From CAXTEJ01 sp964243295 (GTDB lineage Bacteria > Actinomycetota > Actinomycetes > Actinomycetales > Angustibacteraceae), in the NCBI GenBank assembly GCA_964243295.1, contig CAXTEJ010000061.1:1-19077 (forward strand): 19,077 nucleotides of DNA. Reading direction: 5' to 3'. Shown piece by piece: positions 7,534 to 13,841 of the stretch. The first letter of the stretch is position 1, and each line of letters begins with the position of its first letter. The position numbers were made by a program, and so were the translations under genes. The notes below the pieces were generated by a model that was not told the DNA's origin, did no database searches, and was given only the letters and a program-made list of their open reading frames with translations.

Positions 7534-7551
7534 CCGAAGCCACGTCTTCGG
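7534..7551. promoter_or_regulatory. 18-bp dyad upstream of the SDR start
   Basis: CCGAAG ccacgt CTTCGG forms a perfect six-base-pair dyad 16 bases upstream of the SDR ATG at 7518. It may be an operator, an mRNA hairpin in the leader, or, if GTG 7566 is the true start, coding sequence. Confidence 0.35.
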
Positions 7552-7562
7552 AAGGCCGCCGT

Positions 7563-7629
7563 GCACCTAGGAGGGCTGCACCCCCCCGGGGGCTCGTCGC
7601 CGGGGGCGCACCAGGGGGGCACCGCACCC
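7563..7629. promoter_or_regulatory. Imperfect direct repeats with GCACC motifs in the bidirectional promoter
   Basis: Two similar blocks of about 21 bases, 7563-7583 (GCACC-TAGGAGGGC-T-GCACCC) and 7608-7629 (GCACC-AGGGGGGC-ACC-GCACCC), lie 45 bases apart between the divergent genes. GCACC occurs five times in 66 bases. Tandem sites of this type fit binding by the adjacent regulator, but no binding motif for this protein is known to me. Confidence 0.4.
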
Positions 7630-7652
7630 AGGACGAGTGCCGTCCCGACACC

Positions 7653-7658
7653 TACTCT
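7653..7658 (+). promoter_or_regulatory. -10 hexamer of a leaderless start
   Basis: TACTCT (pattern TANNNT) lies exactly six bases before the ATG at 7665, the spacing expected when transcription starts at the start codon. There is no ribosome-binding site upstream of this ATG, which supports a leaderless transcript. No clear -35 was found. Confidence 0.5.
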
Positions 7659-7664
7659 CGGTGC

Positions 7665-8516
7665 ATGGCCGCGACCCCCCTCGGTGAGTACCTGCGGACG
7701 TCGAGGGCGCGGGTCGCCCCGCAGGAGGTGGGCCTGCCCGTCCACGGCTCGCGCAGGGTCGAGGGACTGCGGCGCGAGGAGGTGGCCATGCTCGCGGGAG
7801 TGAGCGTGGACTACTACGTGCGCCTGGAGCAGGGCCGTGAGCGCAACCCCTCCGCGCAGGTCCTCGACGCGCTGGGGCAGGCCCTGCGGCTGGACGACGA
7901 CGGCCGGCTGCACCTGTACCGGCTCGCCGGCCTCAGCCCGCGCCTGGCCGCCGCGCCGTCCCCCGACCGCGTCGACCCGGCGCTGCTGCAGCTCATGGAC
8001 TCGTGGCCCGACAACCCGGCGCTGGTGCTCGGACGGGCGTACGACGTGCTCGCAGCCAACCAGCTGGGAACGGCGCTGTTCAGCGGCTTCCCCTACTCGA
8101 GCAACCTGCTGGTCAAGGTCTTCTGCGACCCACAGTCCCGGTCCTTCTACGCGGACTGGCACGCCGCGGCCTCGAACACCGTCGCCGGCTTCCGGCTCGC
8201 CGAGGGCGCGGGCAACGACGACCCGCGCATCCGGCACGTGATCGAGGACCTGCTGGCACGGAGCCCGGAGTTCGCGCGCATGTGGCAGGAGAACGCCGCC
8301 CGCGGCAAGTCGATCGAGGTGAGGAGGTTCGTGCACCCCGAGGTCGGGGCCCTGACGCTGCGGATGCAGTCCTTCGACGTGCGTTCGGCACCGGGCCAGC
8401 AGCTCGTGACCTACCACGCCGAGCCGGGCTCCAGCAGCGCGCAGGCGCTGAGGCTGCTCGGGACGCTCGCCGCGACCCGTGGACAGCTCGTCGCGGGTCA
8501 CACCTCGCGCGACTGA
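7665..8516 (+). CDS. XRE-family regulator with MmyB-like ligand-binding domain
   Basis: A 283-residue transcription factor. The N-terminal XRE helix-turn-helix (about 8-80) carries the signature GLRREEVAMLAGVS and YYVRLEQGR that marks the MmyB-like family. The remaining 200 residues match the MmyB-like PAS-related ligand domain; recognisable pieces are LMDSWPDNPALVLGRAYDVLAAN (split around 108-130), the FxDW-type segment YADWHAAA and, near the end, LRMQSFDVRSAPGQQLVTYHA. A crystal structure of a family member contained a bound fatty acid, and the family is linked to antibiotic and lipid metabolism in actinomycetes (established knowledge). ATG 7665 fits both domain start and a leaderless -10. 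The divergent SDR operon is its most likely target. It ends 19 bases before the convergent TetR gene. Confidence 0.93.
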   Translation: MAATPLGEYLRTSRARVAPQEVGLPVHGSRRVEGLRREEVAMLAGVSVDYYVRLEQGRERNPSAQVLDALGQALRLDDDGRLHLYRLAGLSPRLAAAPSPDRVDPALLQLMDSWPDNPALVLGRAYDVLAANQLGTALFSGFPYSSNLLVKVFCDPQSRSFYADWHAAASNTVAGFRLAEGAGNDDPRIRHVIEDLLARSPEFARMWQENAARGKSIEVRRFVHPEVGALTLRMQSFDVRSAPGQQLVTYHAEPGSSSAQALRLLGTLAATRGQLVAGHTSRD

Positions 8517-8535
8517 GCCCTGCCCTGCGGTCTCG

Positions 8536-9171
8536 TCAGTCGCTGCCGCGTGCTGCCTGTGACCTCGGCTGGATGCCGTGCAGCAGGTTGCGGACGAGCG
8601 CGCCGGCGAAGGCGGTGTCGAGAGGCTGGTCGGGCAGCAGGAGCCGGTGGTAGCAGGCGCCCCAGAGCTGGTCGACGAGGACCTCGAGGTCGACGTCCGG
8701 ATGGATCTGGCCTGCCTGCTGGGCGGTCGCGAGCCGGTCGACCGCGAGCTGCCGGCGCGGGCGGCTGTAGTGCGATGAGAAGGCGGCAGCGAGATCGGGG
8801 TCGGTCTGCGCGGCGCCGATCAGCTCGCCGATGACGGCGCCCACGACGCGGTCGTCGGCCGGCTCGGTCAGCAGGCGCACGAAGGCCAGCAGCTGGTCGG
8901 TCAGGTCGCGGGCGAGGTCGCCGGTGTCGCAGAAGGCGAGCGTGTCCTGGACGGCGGCGAAGTAGGCCTCCAGGGCCAGGGCCCCCGGCGATGACCACCA
9001 CTTGTACAGCGTCATCTTGCTGACGCCGGCCCGCGCGGCGACCTTGTCGAAGGTCACCTCGGTCAGGCCGCCGTGGAACAGCAGCTGGGCGGCGGCCGCG
9101 ACGACCGCCCGGCGCACCTGCTCAGCTGGCCGTCGTCCCCGGCCCGGCCGCAGCGCTGGCGTCGTGTCCAC
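8536..9171 (-). CDS. TetR-family regulator divergent from an SDR gene
   Basis: A 211-residue TetR protein. A basic N-terminal arm (RPGRGRRP) precedes a helix-turn-helix at about 38-60 with VTFDKVAARAGVSKMTLYKWW. The C-terminal domain (80-200) contains TDPDLAAAFSSHYSRPRR and LWGACYHRLLL, as in the common actinobacterial TetR group with a TetR_C type effector pocket. GTG 9171 is chosen because GGAGGGAGG lies seven to ten bases upstream on the minus strand. It faces the SDR gene at 9258 across 86 bases that carry two 19-bp repeats and a good promoter, so it most likely represses that SDR and itself. Effector unknown. Confidence 0.93.
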   Translation of the reverse strand: MDTTPALRPGRGRRPAEQVRRAVVAAAAQLLFHGGLTEVTFDKVAARAGVSKMTLYKWWSSPGALALEAYFAAVQDTLAFCDTGDLARDLTDQLLAFVRLLTEPADDRVVGAVIGELIGAAQTDPDLAAAFSSHYSRPRRQLAVDRLATAQQAGQIHPDVDLEVLVDQLWGACYHRLLLPDQPLDTAFAGALVRNLLHGIQPRSQAARGSD

Positions 9172-9191
9172 CGATGACCTCCCTCCGTTGC

Positions 9192-9220
9192 TTGCCAGAT
9201 GTGTACAGGGAGTCTACATT
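9192..9220 (+). promoter_or_regulatory. Promoter of the SDR gene at 9258
   Basis: -35 TTGCCA (9192-9197), a 17-base spacer and -10 TACATT (9215-9220). The predicted start site is near 9227, between the two operator copies, and AGGAG (9247-9251) serves as ribosome-binding site. Assigned by eye. Confidence 0.55.
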
Positions 9221-9246
9221 GTTGTTTGTGTACTTCCCGTCTACAT
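9201..9246. promoter_or_regulatory. Two tandem 19-bp TetR operators
   Basis: gtgtacagggagtctacat (9201-9219) and gtgtacttcccgtctacat (9228-9246) share both ends exactly and differ only in the middle. Each is an imperfect inverted repeat of the TGTA...TACA type. The copies are 27 bases apart, about two and a half helical turns. The first covers the spacer and -10 and the second the predicted start site. Position between a TetR gene and its divergent SDR gene makes them the likely TetR sites. Confidence 0.75.
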
Positions 9247-9257
9247 AGGAGCAGGTC

Positions 9258-10016
9258 ATGTCAGAGCAGAGCACCCACAGCACCAGCGAGAGCACGCGGA
9301 CCGCGATCGTGACGGGCGGGTCGGGGGGCATCGGCTCCGCCGTCGCCGAGCGGCTGGCCGCGGACGGCATGAGCGTGGTCGTCCACTACGTCGGTAGCCG
9401 GGAGCGAGCCGACGAGACGGTCGCCGCCATCACCGGCGCGGGAGGCACCGCGACCGCGCTCGGCGGCGACGTCGCGGACGAGGCGCAGATGACCGCGTTG
9501 TTCGACCAGGTCGAGCAGACCTACGGCGGCATCGACGTCGTCGTGCACACCGCCGGCATCATGCTGCTGGCCCCGCTGGTCGAGCTCGACCTCGCCGACT
9601 TCGACCGGATGCACCGCACCAACGTCCGGGGCACCTTCGTGGTGGCTCAGCAGGCCGCCCGCCGACTGCGCCCGGGAGGGGCGCTGGTCACGTTCTCGAC
9701 CTCGGTGGTCCGGCTGCAGTCGCCCACCTACAGCGCCTACGCCGCGACCAAGGGCGCGGTCGACGCGATGACGCTGATCCTGGCCCGCGAGCTGCGCGGC
9801 CGCGACATCACCGTCAACGCCGTCGCCCCCGGCCCCACCGCGACCCCGCTGTTCCTGGACGGCAAGCCGCAGCAGGTCATTGAGCACATCGCCTCGCTCG
9901 CTCCGTCCGAGCGCCTGGGCACCCCGGCCGACATCGCCGAGACGGTCGCCTTCCTGGCCGGTCCTGCCCGCTGGGTCAACGGCCAGGTGCTCTACGTCAA
10001 CGGCGGCATCGCCTGA
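9258..10016 (+). CDS. SDR oxidoreductase, glucose 1-dehydrogenase/FabG-like
   Basis: A 252-residue SDR starting at ATG 9258 with AGGAG at 9247-9251. It has TGGSGGIG (19-26), HTAG in place of NNAG (97-100), a Ser at 147/149 in TFSTSV, YAATK (Tyr161, Lys165) and the C-terminal WVNGQVLYVNGGIA typical of FabG-like tetrameric members. VHYVGSRERAD after the second strand fits NADP(H) preference. It should be an active soluble dehydrogenase or reductase of unknown substrate. The gene is divergent from a TetR gene with twin operators and is probably induced when that repressor releases. It is followed by a strong palindrome (10034-10061), so it may be mainly monocistronic. Confidence 0.93.
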   Translation: MSEQSTHSTSESTRTAIVTGGSGGIGSAVAERLAADGMSVVVHYVGSRERADETVAAITGAGGTATALGGDVADEAQMTALFDQVEQTYGGIDVVVHTAGIMLLAPLVELDLADFDRMHRTNVRGTFVVAQQAARRLRPGGALVTFSTSVVRLQSPTYSAYAATKGAVDAMTLILARELRGRDITVNAVAPGPTATPLFLDGKPQQVIEHIASLAPSERLGTPADIAETVAFLAGPARWVNGQVLYVNGGIA

Positions 10017-10033
10017 CCCGGCGGTCGCCGACC

Positions 10034-10061
10034 GCGCGCGTCGGGAGCTCCCGACGCGCGC
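10034..10061. terminator. Perfect 28-bp GC palindrome downstream of SDR
   Basis: The arms GCGCGCGTCGGGAG and CTCCCGACGCGCGC are exact reverse complements with no loop bases, 18 bases past the SDR stop codon. In RNA it would form a very stable hairpin. Without a T-tract it fits the hairpin-only terminators of actinobacteria. A protein-binding palindrome is the alternative. The downstream SDR at 10175 probably then has its own promoter or depends on read-through. Confidence 0.65.
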
Positions 10062-10174
10062 ACAGCGGGGCACCACCCCCGTCCGACCACACAGATCGCT
10101 CGCAGCCCCCACCAGGTGTCAGCACCGGTCACCAGCCGGCTGCGCCTGCCCGCCCCACGCCAAGGAGCTCCACC

Positions 10175-11062
10175 ATGTCCGTCGTCCTGATCACCGGCGC
10201 CTCAACCGGCATCGGCAACCTCACCGCCAGGGCGCTCGCCGCCGCCGGCCACACCGTCTACGCCAGCATGCGCAGCCCCGCCGGCAGCAACGCCCAGCAC
10301 GCGCAAGACCTGCTCCAGACCGCGCAGCGAGACCAGGTCGACCTGCGCGTGGTCGAGCTCGACGTCTCATCCCAGGACTCCGCCGACGCGGCAGTCGCCA
10401 CGGTCCTTCGCGACGCAGGGCAGCTCGACGTCGTGGTCCACAACGCCGGGCACATGGTCCTGGGCTACGTCGAGGCGTTCACCGCCGAGGACGTCGCGCA
10501 CCTGCTCGACGTCAACGCGCTGGGCGTGCAGCGCGTCAACCGGGCCGCCCTGCCGCACCTGCGCGCACAGCGCTCGGGCACGCTGCTGTACGTCGGCAGC
10601 ACGACCACCGTCTGCGTCCCGCCGTTCCTGGGCCCCTACGTCGTCTCCAAGTTCGCGTTCGACGCGCTGGCGCAGGTCACGGCCTACGAGGTCGGCCAGT
10701 TCGGGATCGAGACCACCATCGTCATGCCTGGCGCCTTCACGCAGGGCACCGACCACTTCCCCAACGCCAGCAGGGCCAGCGACCGCGAGGTCACCCGCGC
10801 CTACGCGGCCTTGGACCCGATGGTCGCGCGGAACGAGGACGCGACCCAGGCCCTGTTCCCAGCCGACGTCGACGCCGACCCCCGGGCCGTCGCCGAGGAG
10901 ATCTGCCGCGTCCTCGCCCTGCCCCGCGGCGCCAAGCCGCTGCGCACCGTCGTGGACTTCACCGACTCCGGCGTCGAGCAGGTCACTGCCGTCACGCAGC
11001 GCGCTGCCCAGGAGTTCGTGACCCGTCTCGGCTTCGGTGAGCTGCTCCAGCTGCAGCAGTGA
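10175..11062 (+). CDS. SDR oxidoreductase
   Basis: A 295-residue SDR from ATG 10175, with AAGGAG about nine bases upstream. It shows TGASTGIG (7-14), HNAG (89-92), Ser142 in VGSTTT and YVVSK (Tyr155, Lys159). It is longer than the usual 250 residues because of a C-terminal region (about 190-295) containing TQGTDHFPNASRASD and PADVDADPRAVAEEI, as in SDR5-like oxidoreductases annotated near COG0300. That extension probably shapes the substrate pocket. It lies 158 bases after the previous SDR on the same strand, with a strong hairpin in between. Functional motifs are intact; substrate unknown. Confidence 0.92.
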   Translation: MSVVLITGASTGIGNLTARALAAAGHTVYASMRSPAGSNAQHAQDLLQTAQRDQVDLRVVELDVSSQDSADAAVATVLRDAGQLDVVVHNAGHMVLGYVEAFTAEDVAHLLDVNALGVQRVNRAALPHLRAQRSGTLLYVGSTTTVCVPPFLGPYVVSKFAFDALAQVTAYEVGQFGIETTIVMPGAFTQGTDHFPNASRASDREVTRAYAALDPMVARNEDATQALFPADVDADPRAVAEEICRVLALPRGAKPLRTVVDFTDSGVEQVTAVTQRAAQEFVTRLGFGELLQLQQ

Positions 11063-11070
11063 CCACGTCC

Positions 11071-11093
11071 GGTGACCACGGTTCGCGGTCACC
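11071..11093 (+). terminator. Hairpin after the SDR gene
   Basis: GGTGACC (11071-11077) and GGTCACC (11087-11093) form a seven-base-pair stem with a nine-base loop, eight bases after the stop codon at 11062. There is no T-tract. Confidence 0.5.
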
Positions 11094-11150
11094 TCCCCTG
11101 ACCTGGCCGCCCGCGGGCCTGTAGGTTCCGACCAGTCCTGGGCGCTGGGG

Positions 11151-11783
11151 GTGGCTGTGAGAGTCGTGGTGTTCGGAGCGGGCGGCGGGGTGGGCCGGCA
11201 CGCGGTGTCCGCGGCGGCGGAGCAGGGTCACGACGTCGTCGCGGCGGGCCGGTCCACGCCCGAGGTGCCCACCGGGGTGCGCGCCGAGGCAGTCGACGTC
11301 CGCGACGGGGACGGCGTGCGGCGTGTGCTCGTGGGCGCCGAGGCCGTGCTGTGGTGCGTGGGCGTGACCAAGCGGTCGGGCGCCGACGTGGGCCGGGCTG
11401 CCCTGCCGCTGCTCGTGCTCGCAGCCCGCGATGTCGGCGCGAGCCGGCTGGTAGCGGTGTCCGGCGCCGGCGTCGTGCTGCCCGGTGACGTCCGCGGCCT
11501 GGACGCGCGTCTGCTGGCCCGCCTCACCGCGAGGCTCGCGCCCGACCGTGTGCTCGACAAGCAGGGCGAGCACGCGATCCTCGCGGCGAGCGGCCTGTGC
11601 TGGACCCAGGTGCGCCCGGGGCGCCTCGTCGACACAGCCGGGACCGGGCGCTGGGCCCTCGTCGACCGCGCGCCGGGTCTGACGTCGAAGGCGGTCGCGA
11701 AGGCCGACGTGGGCCGGGCCATGGTCGCCCTCGCCAGGACGCGGGAGTGGGAGCACCGGGCGCCGTTCCTCGTCGCCGGCTGA
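11151..11783 (+). CDS. NAD(P)-binding Rossmann protein (atypical SDR, NmrA/PF13460-like)
   Basis: A 210-residue protein with the N-terminal dinucleotide-binding motif VVVFGAGGGVGRH (5-17) and the short atypical-SDR layout of PF13460 (NAD(P)H-binding) proteins: AEAVDVRDGD after strand 3, AVLWCVGV after strand 4, then LVAVSGAGV and WTQVRPGRLVD. There is no Tyr-x-x-x-Lys. Family members act as flavin or NAD(P) reductases, or as redox sensors such as NmrA, so function cannot be settled. The start is GTG 11151; GTG 11157 is nearly as good, and neither has a strong ribosome-binding site (GGGG only). A TAGGTT hexamer lies at 11122-11127. It is convergent with the next TetR gene and not obviously in an operon. 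Confidence 0.85.
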   Translation: MAVRVVVFGAGGGVGRHAVSAAAEQGHDVVAAGRSTPEVPTGVRAEAVDVRDGDGVRRVLVGAEAVLWCVGVTKRSGADVGRAALPLLVLAARDVGASRLVAVSGAGVVLPGDVRGLDARLLARLTARLAPDRVLDKQGEHAILAASGLCWTQVRPGRLVDTAGTGRWALVDRAPGLTSKAVAKADVGRAMVALARTREWEHRAPFLVAG

Positions 11784-11784
11784 C

Positions 11785-11804
11785 CGGCCGGCTGGTATCG
11801 GCCG
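11785..11804. terminator. Possible bidirectional hairpin between convergent genes
   Basis: CGGCCG (11785-11790) is repeated at 11799-11804 with an eight-base loop. Because CGGCCG is self-complementary the two copies can pair. Low confidence, as such runs are common in GC-rich DNA. Confidence 0.3.
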
Positions 11805-11840
11805 CCGCCGACGCAGGCGACGCCCGAGCCGGGCGGCCGC

Positions 11841-12455
11841 TCAGGCGCTGGCGCGACGGTAGGCGCCGGCCCGGACGGCGATCAGCGCATCGCGGCCCAC
11901 CCGTGCTGCGCCGTCGTCGTCGACCGGCTGGTGGGTGACGAGCAGCCCGAGGAAGAGCGGGGCAGCGACAGCCTGCGACATGGAGTCGATGTCGGTGTCG
12001 CCGGGGAGCTGCCCCGCGACGACAGCGGACGCAAGCCGCGTGCGGGTGGCTTGCAGGCGGTTGGTCCAGTAGGCCGAGGCGGCGGCCTCGAGGCCGGGGG
12101 ACGACGGGCCGACCGTGAGCACGCTGCGGGCGATGGCGGCGTCCGTGGGGGTGCGCAGCGTCGCCGCTATCGCCTGCGTCAGCGAGACCAGGTCGACGTC
12201 GATGTCTCCGGTGTCCGGCACCGACATCGCGCGTCGCACGTGGTCGACCACGGCATCGGTGAGCAGCTGGTCCTTGGTGGGCCACCGGCGGTAGACGGTG
12301 GTCTTGTGGACCCCGGCGCAAGCGGCGACGTCCTCCATCGAGAGCTCGGCGCCGTGGCGACCCAGCTCTTCCAGGGCGGCGCGGAGCACGGCGGCGCGGA
12401 CCCGTGCCGCCCGCCCGCCCGGTCGCTGGCTTCCCACGGGCGCCTCGTCGGCCAT
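11841..12455 (-). CDS. TetR-family regulator
   Basis: A 204-residue TetR protein. The helix-turn-helix is at about 38-60 with LSMEDVAACAGVHKTTVYRRW, preceded by an arginine-rich arm (RPGGRAARVR). The C-terminal domain (75-200) contains PDTGDIDVDLVSLTQAIAATL and PLFLGLLVTHQPVD, a layout shared with many actinobacterial TetR proteins of the TetR_C_16-like type. ATG 12455 has AGGGAGGG just upstream on the minus strand. It faces the SRPBCC-SDR pair across about 96 bases with a 21-bp dyad and three related short motifs, so it most likely represses that pair. Ligand unknown. Confidence 0.92.
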   Translation of the reverse strand: MADEAPVGSQRPGGRAARVRAAVLRAALEELGRHGAELSMEDVAACAGVHKTTVYRRWPTKDQLLTDAVVDHVRRAMSVPDTGDIDVDLVSLTQAIAATLRTPTDAAIARSVLTVGPSSPGLEAAASAYWTNRLQATRTRLASAVVAGQLPGDTDIDSMSQAVAAPLFLGLLVTHQPVDDDGAARVGRDALIAVRAGAYRRASA

Positions 12456-12466
12456 GCGCCCTCCCT

Positions 12467-12487
12467 AAAGCATCAAACTGTTGCTTT
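12467..12487. promoter_or_regulatory. 21-bp dyad operator near the TetR start
   Basis: AAAGCA (12467-12472) and TGCTTT (12482-12487) are perfect inverted arms with further CA/TG symmetry inside (AAAGCAnCAnnnTGnTGCTTT). The site lies 12 bases upstream of the TetR ATG and overlaps the predicted -35 of the divergent promoter, so it is a good candidate operator. Confidence 0.65.
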
Positions 12488-12510
12488 TGTCCGCCACGGA
12501 GCTGTAGCGT
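12481..12510 (+). promoter_or_regulatory. Promoter of the SRPBCC-SDR pair
   Basis: -35 TTGCTT (12481-12486), an 18-base spacer and -10 TAGCGT (12505-12510). The -10 lies inside CTGTAGCGTC (12502-12511), which recurs at 12528-12537. Assigned by eye. Confidence 0.45.
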
Positions 12511-12551
12511 CGCAGTATGTCTACCAACTGTAGCGTCAGGCGGCGCCCGTG

Positions 12552-13046
12552 ATGCGCCCCGTCGAGGTCACGACCCACATCGCCGCAGACCCTCGACGCG
12601 TCTGGGACACCCTGACGGACTTCCCGAGCTATCCGTCCTGGACCACGTTCATCCGCAGTGTCAGCGGCCGGCCCGAGGTCGGCGCGCGGTTGCGGGTCAC
12701 CCTGGATCTGGACGGGCACAGGACGACGGTGGTGCACCCGACCGTCGTCGCCGCCACGCCGGGGGAGCGGTTCGCGTGGGAGGGGCGCCTCGGGCCGACC
12801 GGGCTGTTCGCCGGGACGCACGAGTTCGTCCTGACGTCGCTGCCGGGCGGCCGGACCCGCCTGGTGCACCGCGAGTCCTTCCGCGGGGCGGTGCCGGCCC
12901 TGCTCCGTCGCGCGCCGCGTCACGCGGAGCGGGGCTTCGAGGCGTTCAGCGACGCCCTCGCCCGCCGCGCGGAGCAACCACCAAGCGCACCGCCGTCCCC
13001 GGACGTCGGCACGCGCGCCGACGAATCGCCCGGCGGTGCGGCGTGA
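12552..13046 (+). CDS. SRPBCC-family (START/polyketide cyclase-like) protein
   Basis: A 164-residue protein from ATG 12552; an adjoining in-frame GTG at 12549 is an alternative. The fold signature is clear at the N-terminus: VEVTTHIAADPRRVWDTLTD, then FPSYPSWTTFI, as in SRPBCC/polyketide_cyc2 proteins. The rest follows the pattern of a helix-grip barrel, with FAWEGRLGPTGLFAGTHEF and RTRLVHRESFRG. Members bind hydrophobic ligands in a deep cavity and only some are enzymes. After about residue 135 the chain becomes Pro/Ala/Ser-rich and probably disordered. The stop codon overlaps the GTG of the next SDR (GTGA), so the two are translationally coupled and may handle the same ligand. Confidence 0.9.
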   Translation: MRPVEVTTHIAADPRRVWDTLTDFPSYPSWTTFIRSVSGRPEVGARLRVTLDLDGHRTTVVHPTVVAATPGERFAWEGRLGPTGLFAGTHEFVLTSLPGGRTRLVHRESFRGAVPALLRRAPRHAERGFEAFSDALARRAEQPPSAPPSPDVGTRADESPGGAA

Positions 13047-13795
13047 GCACCCCCGCCCGGTCGACCGCTCTGGTGACAGGGTCGACCAGCGGCATCGGAG
13101 CCGCCATCGCCTATGCGCTCGCCGCCGAGGGGGTGACGGTCGTCGTGAGCGGGCGCGATGAGCAGCGCGGGCTCGCCGTCGCGGGCGGCATCACCGAGCT
13201 CGGCGGCACGGCCCGATTCCTGCGGGGCGACCTGGCCGGCGGCGCGCGGTCCGTGCACGCCCTGGCCGCCGGTGCCATCGAGGCAGCCGACGGCCGGATC
13301 GACGTCCTGGTGAACAACGCGGCGCTCGCCGTCCCACCGGGAGCGACCTCGGCGCTGCCCGAGGAGACGATCGACGAGGTGCTGGGCGTCAACGTGACGG
13401 CGCCGCTCCTGCTCACGGGCGCCCTCGCTCCCGCCATGGCCGCGAGGGGCAGCGGCGCTGTCGTGAACGTCGGCTCGATGAACGGCGCCGTCGGCATGGC
13501 GGGGTTCGCCCTCTACGGCGCGACCAAGGCCGCGCTCGGCTCCCTGACCCGCTCGTGGGCGGCCGAGTACGGACCCTTCGGGGTGCGCGTCAACGCCGTC
13601 GTCCCCGGTCCCACCCTCACCGAGCCTGTCGCAGGGATGCTCGACCAGCTCGCCCCGCTGCTGGGCCGCGCACCGTCGCGGCGCGCCAGCACGCTGGAGG
13701 AGGTCGCCGCGGCGGTCGTGTTCCTGGCGAGCGAACGAGCGGCGAACATCCACGGGATCGAGCTGCCGGTCGATGGCGGCCTGACCGCCGTCTAG
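13043..13795 (+). CDS. SDR oxidoreductase, FabG-like, coupled to the SRPBCC gene
   Basis: A 250-residue SDR starting at GTG 13043 inside the SRPBCC stop codon. It carries TGSTSGIG (12-19), VNNAA in place of NNAG (90-94), Ser145 in NVGSMN and YGATK (Tyr158, Lys162). The tail HGIELPVDGGLTAV is typical of FabG-like SDRs. The frame is also open upstream through the SRPBCC gene, but the fold begins right after this GTG, so the shorter form is preferred. Expression should follow the TetR-controlled promoter at 12481-12510. It is predicted to be an active NAD(P)-dependent reductase or dehydrogenase; substrate unknown. Confidence 0.93.
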   Translation: MSTPARSTALVTGSTSGIGAAIAYALAAEGVTVVVSGRDEQRGLAVAGGITELGGTARFLRGDLAGGARSVHALAAGAIEAADGRIDVLVNNAALAVPPGATSALPEETIDEVLGVNVTAPLLLTGALAPAMAARGSGAVVNVGSMNGAVGMAGFALYGATKAALGSLTRSWAAEYGPFGVRVNAVVPGPTLTEPVAGMLDQLAPLLGRAPSRRASTLEEVAAAVVFLASERAANIHGIELPVDGGLTAV

Positions 13796-13798
13796 TCC

Positions 13799-13834
13799 GG
13801 GCAGCGCACGAGGCCGGGCGGCGACGCGCTGTCC
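13799..13834. terminator. Bidirectional hairpin between SDR and ACT-domain genes
   Basis: GGGCAGCGC (13799-13807) pairs with GCGCTGTCC (13826-13834), nine base pairs with one G-T pair and an 18-base loop. It sits in the 46-base gap between two convergent stop codons, so it could serve both genes. Confidence 0.45.
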
Positions 13835-13841
13835 GCGGCGG

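Noticed and set aside
7347..7664. N-terminal extension of the MmyB-like regulator upstream of ATG 7665
   Set aside because: The frame is open, but the extra residues are low-complexity, overlap the divergent SDR gene, and the helix-turn-helix domain begins right after ATG 7665.
10034..10061. Inverted repeat of an insertion sequence or attachment site
   Set aside because: The palindrome is a single site with adjacent arms; no transposase, integrase, second copy or target duplication was seen.
5181..13795. A secondary-metabolite biosynthetic cluster
   Set aside because: Many SDRs, an SRPBCC protein and an MmyB-like regulator suggested it, but there is no core synthase, carrier protein or tailoring cytochrome, and the genes are in small opposing units.
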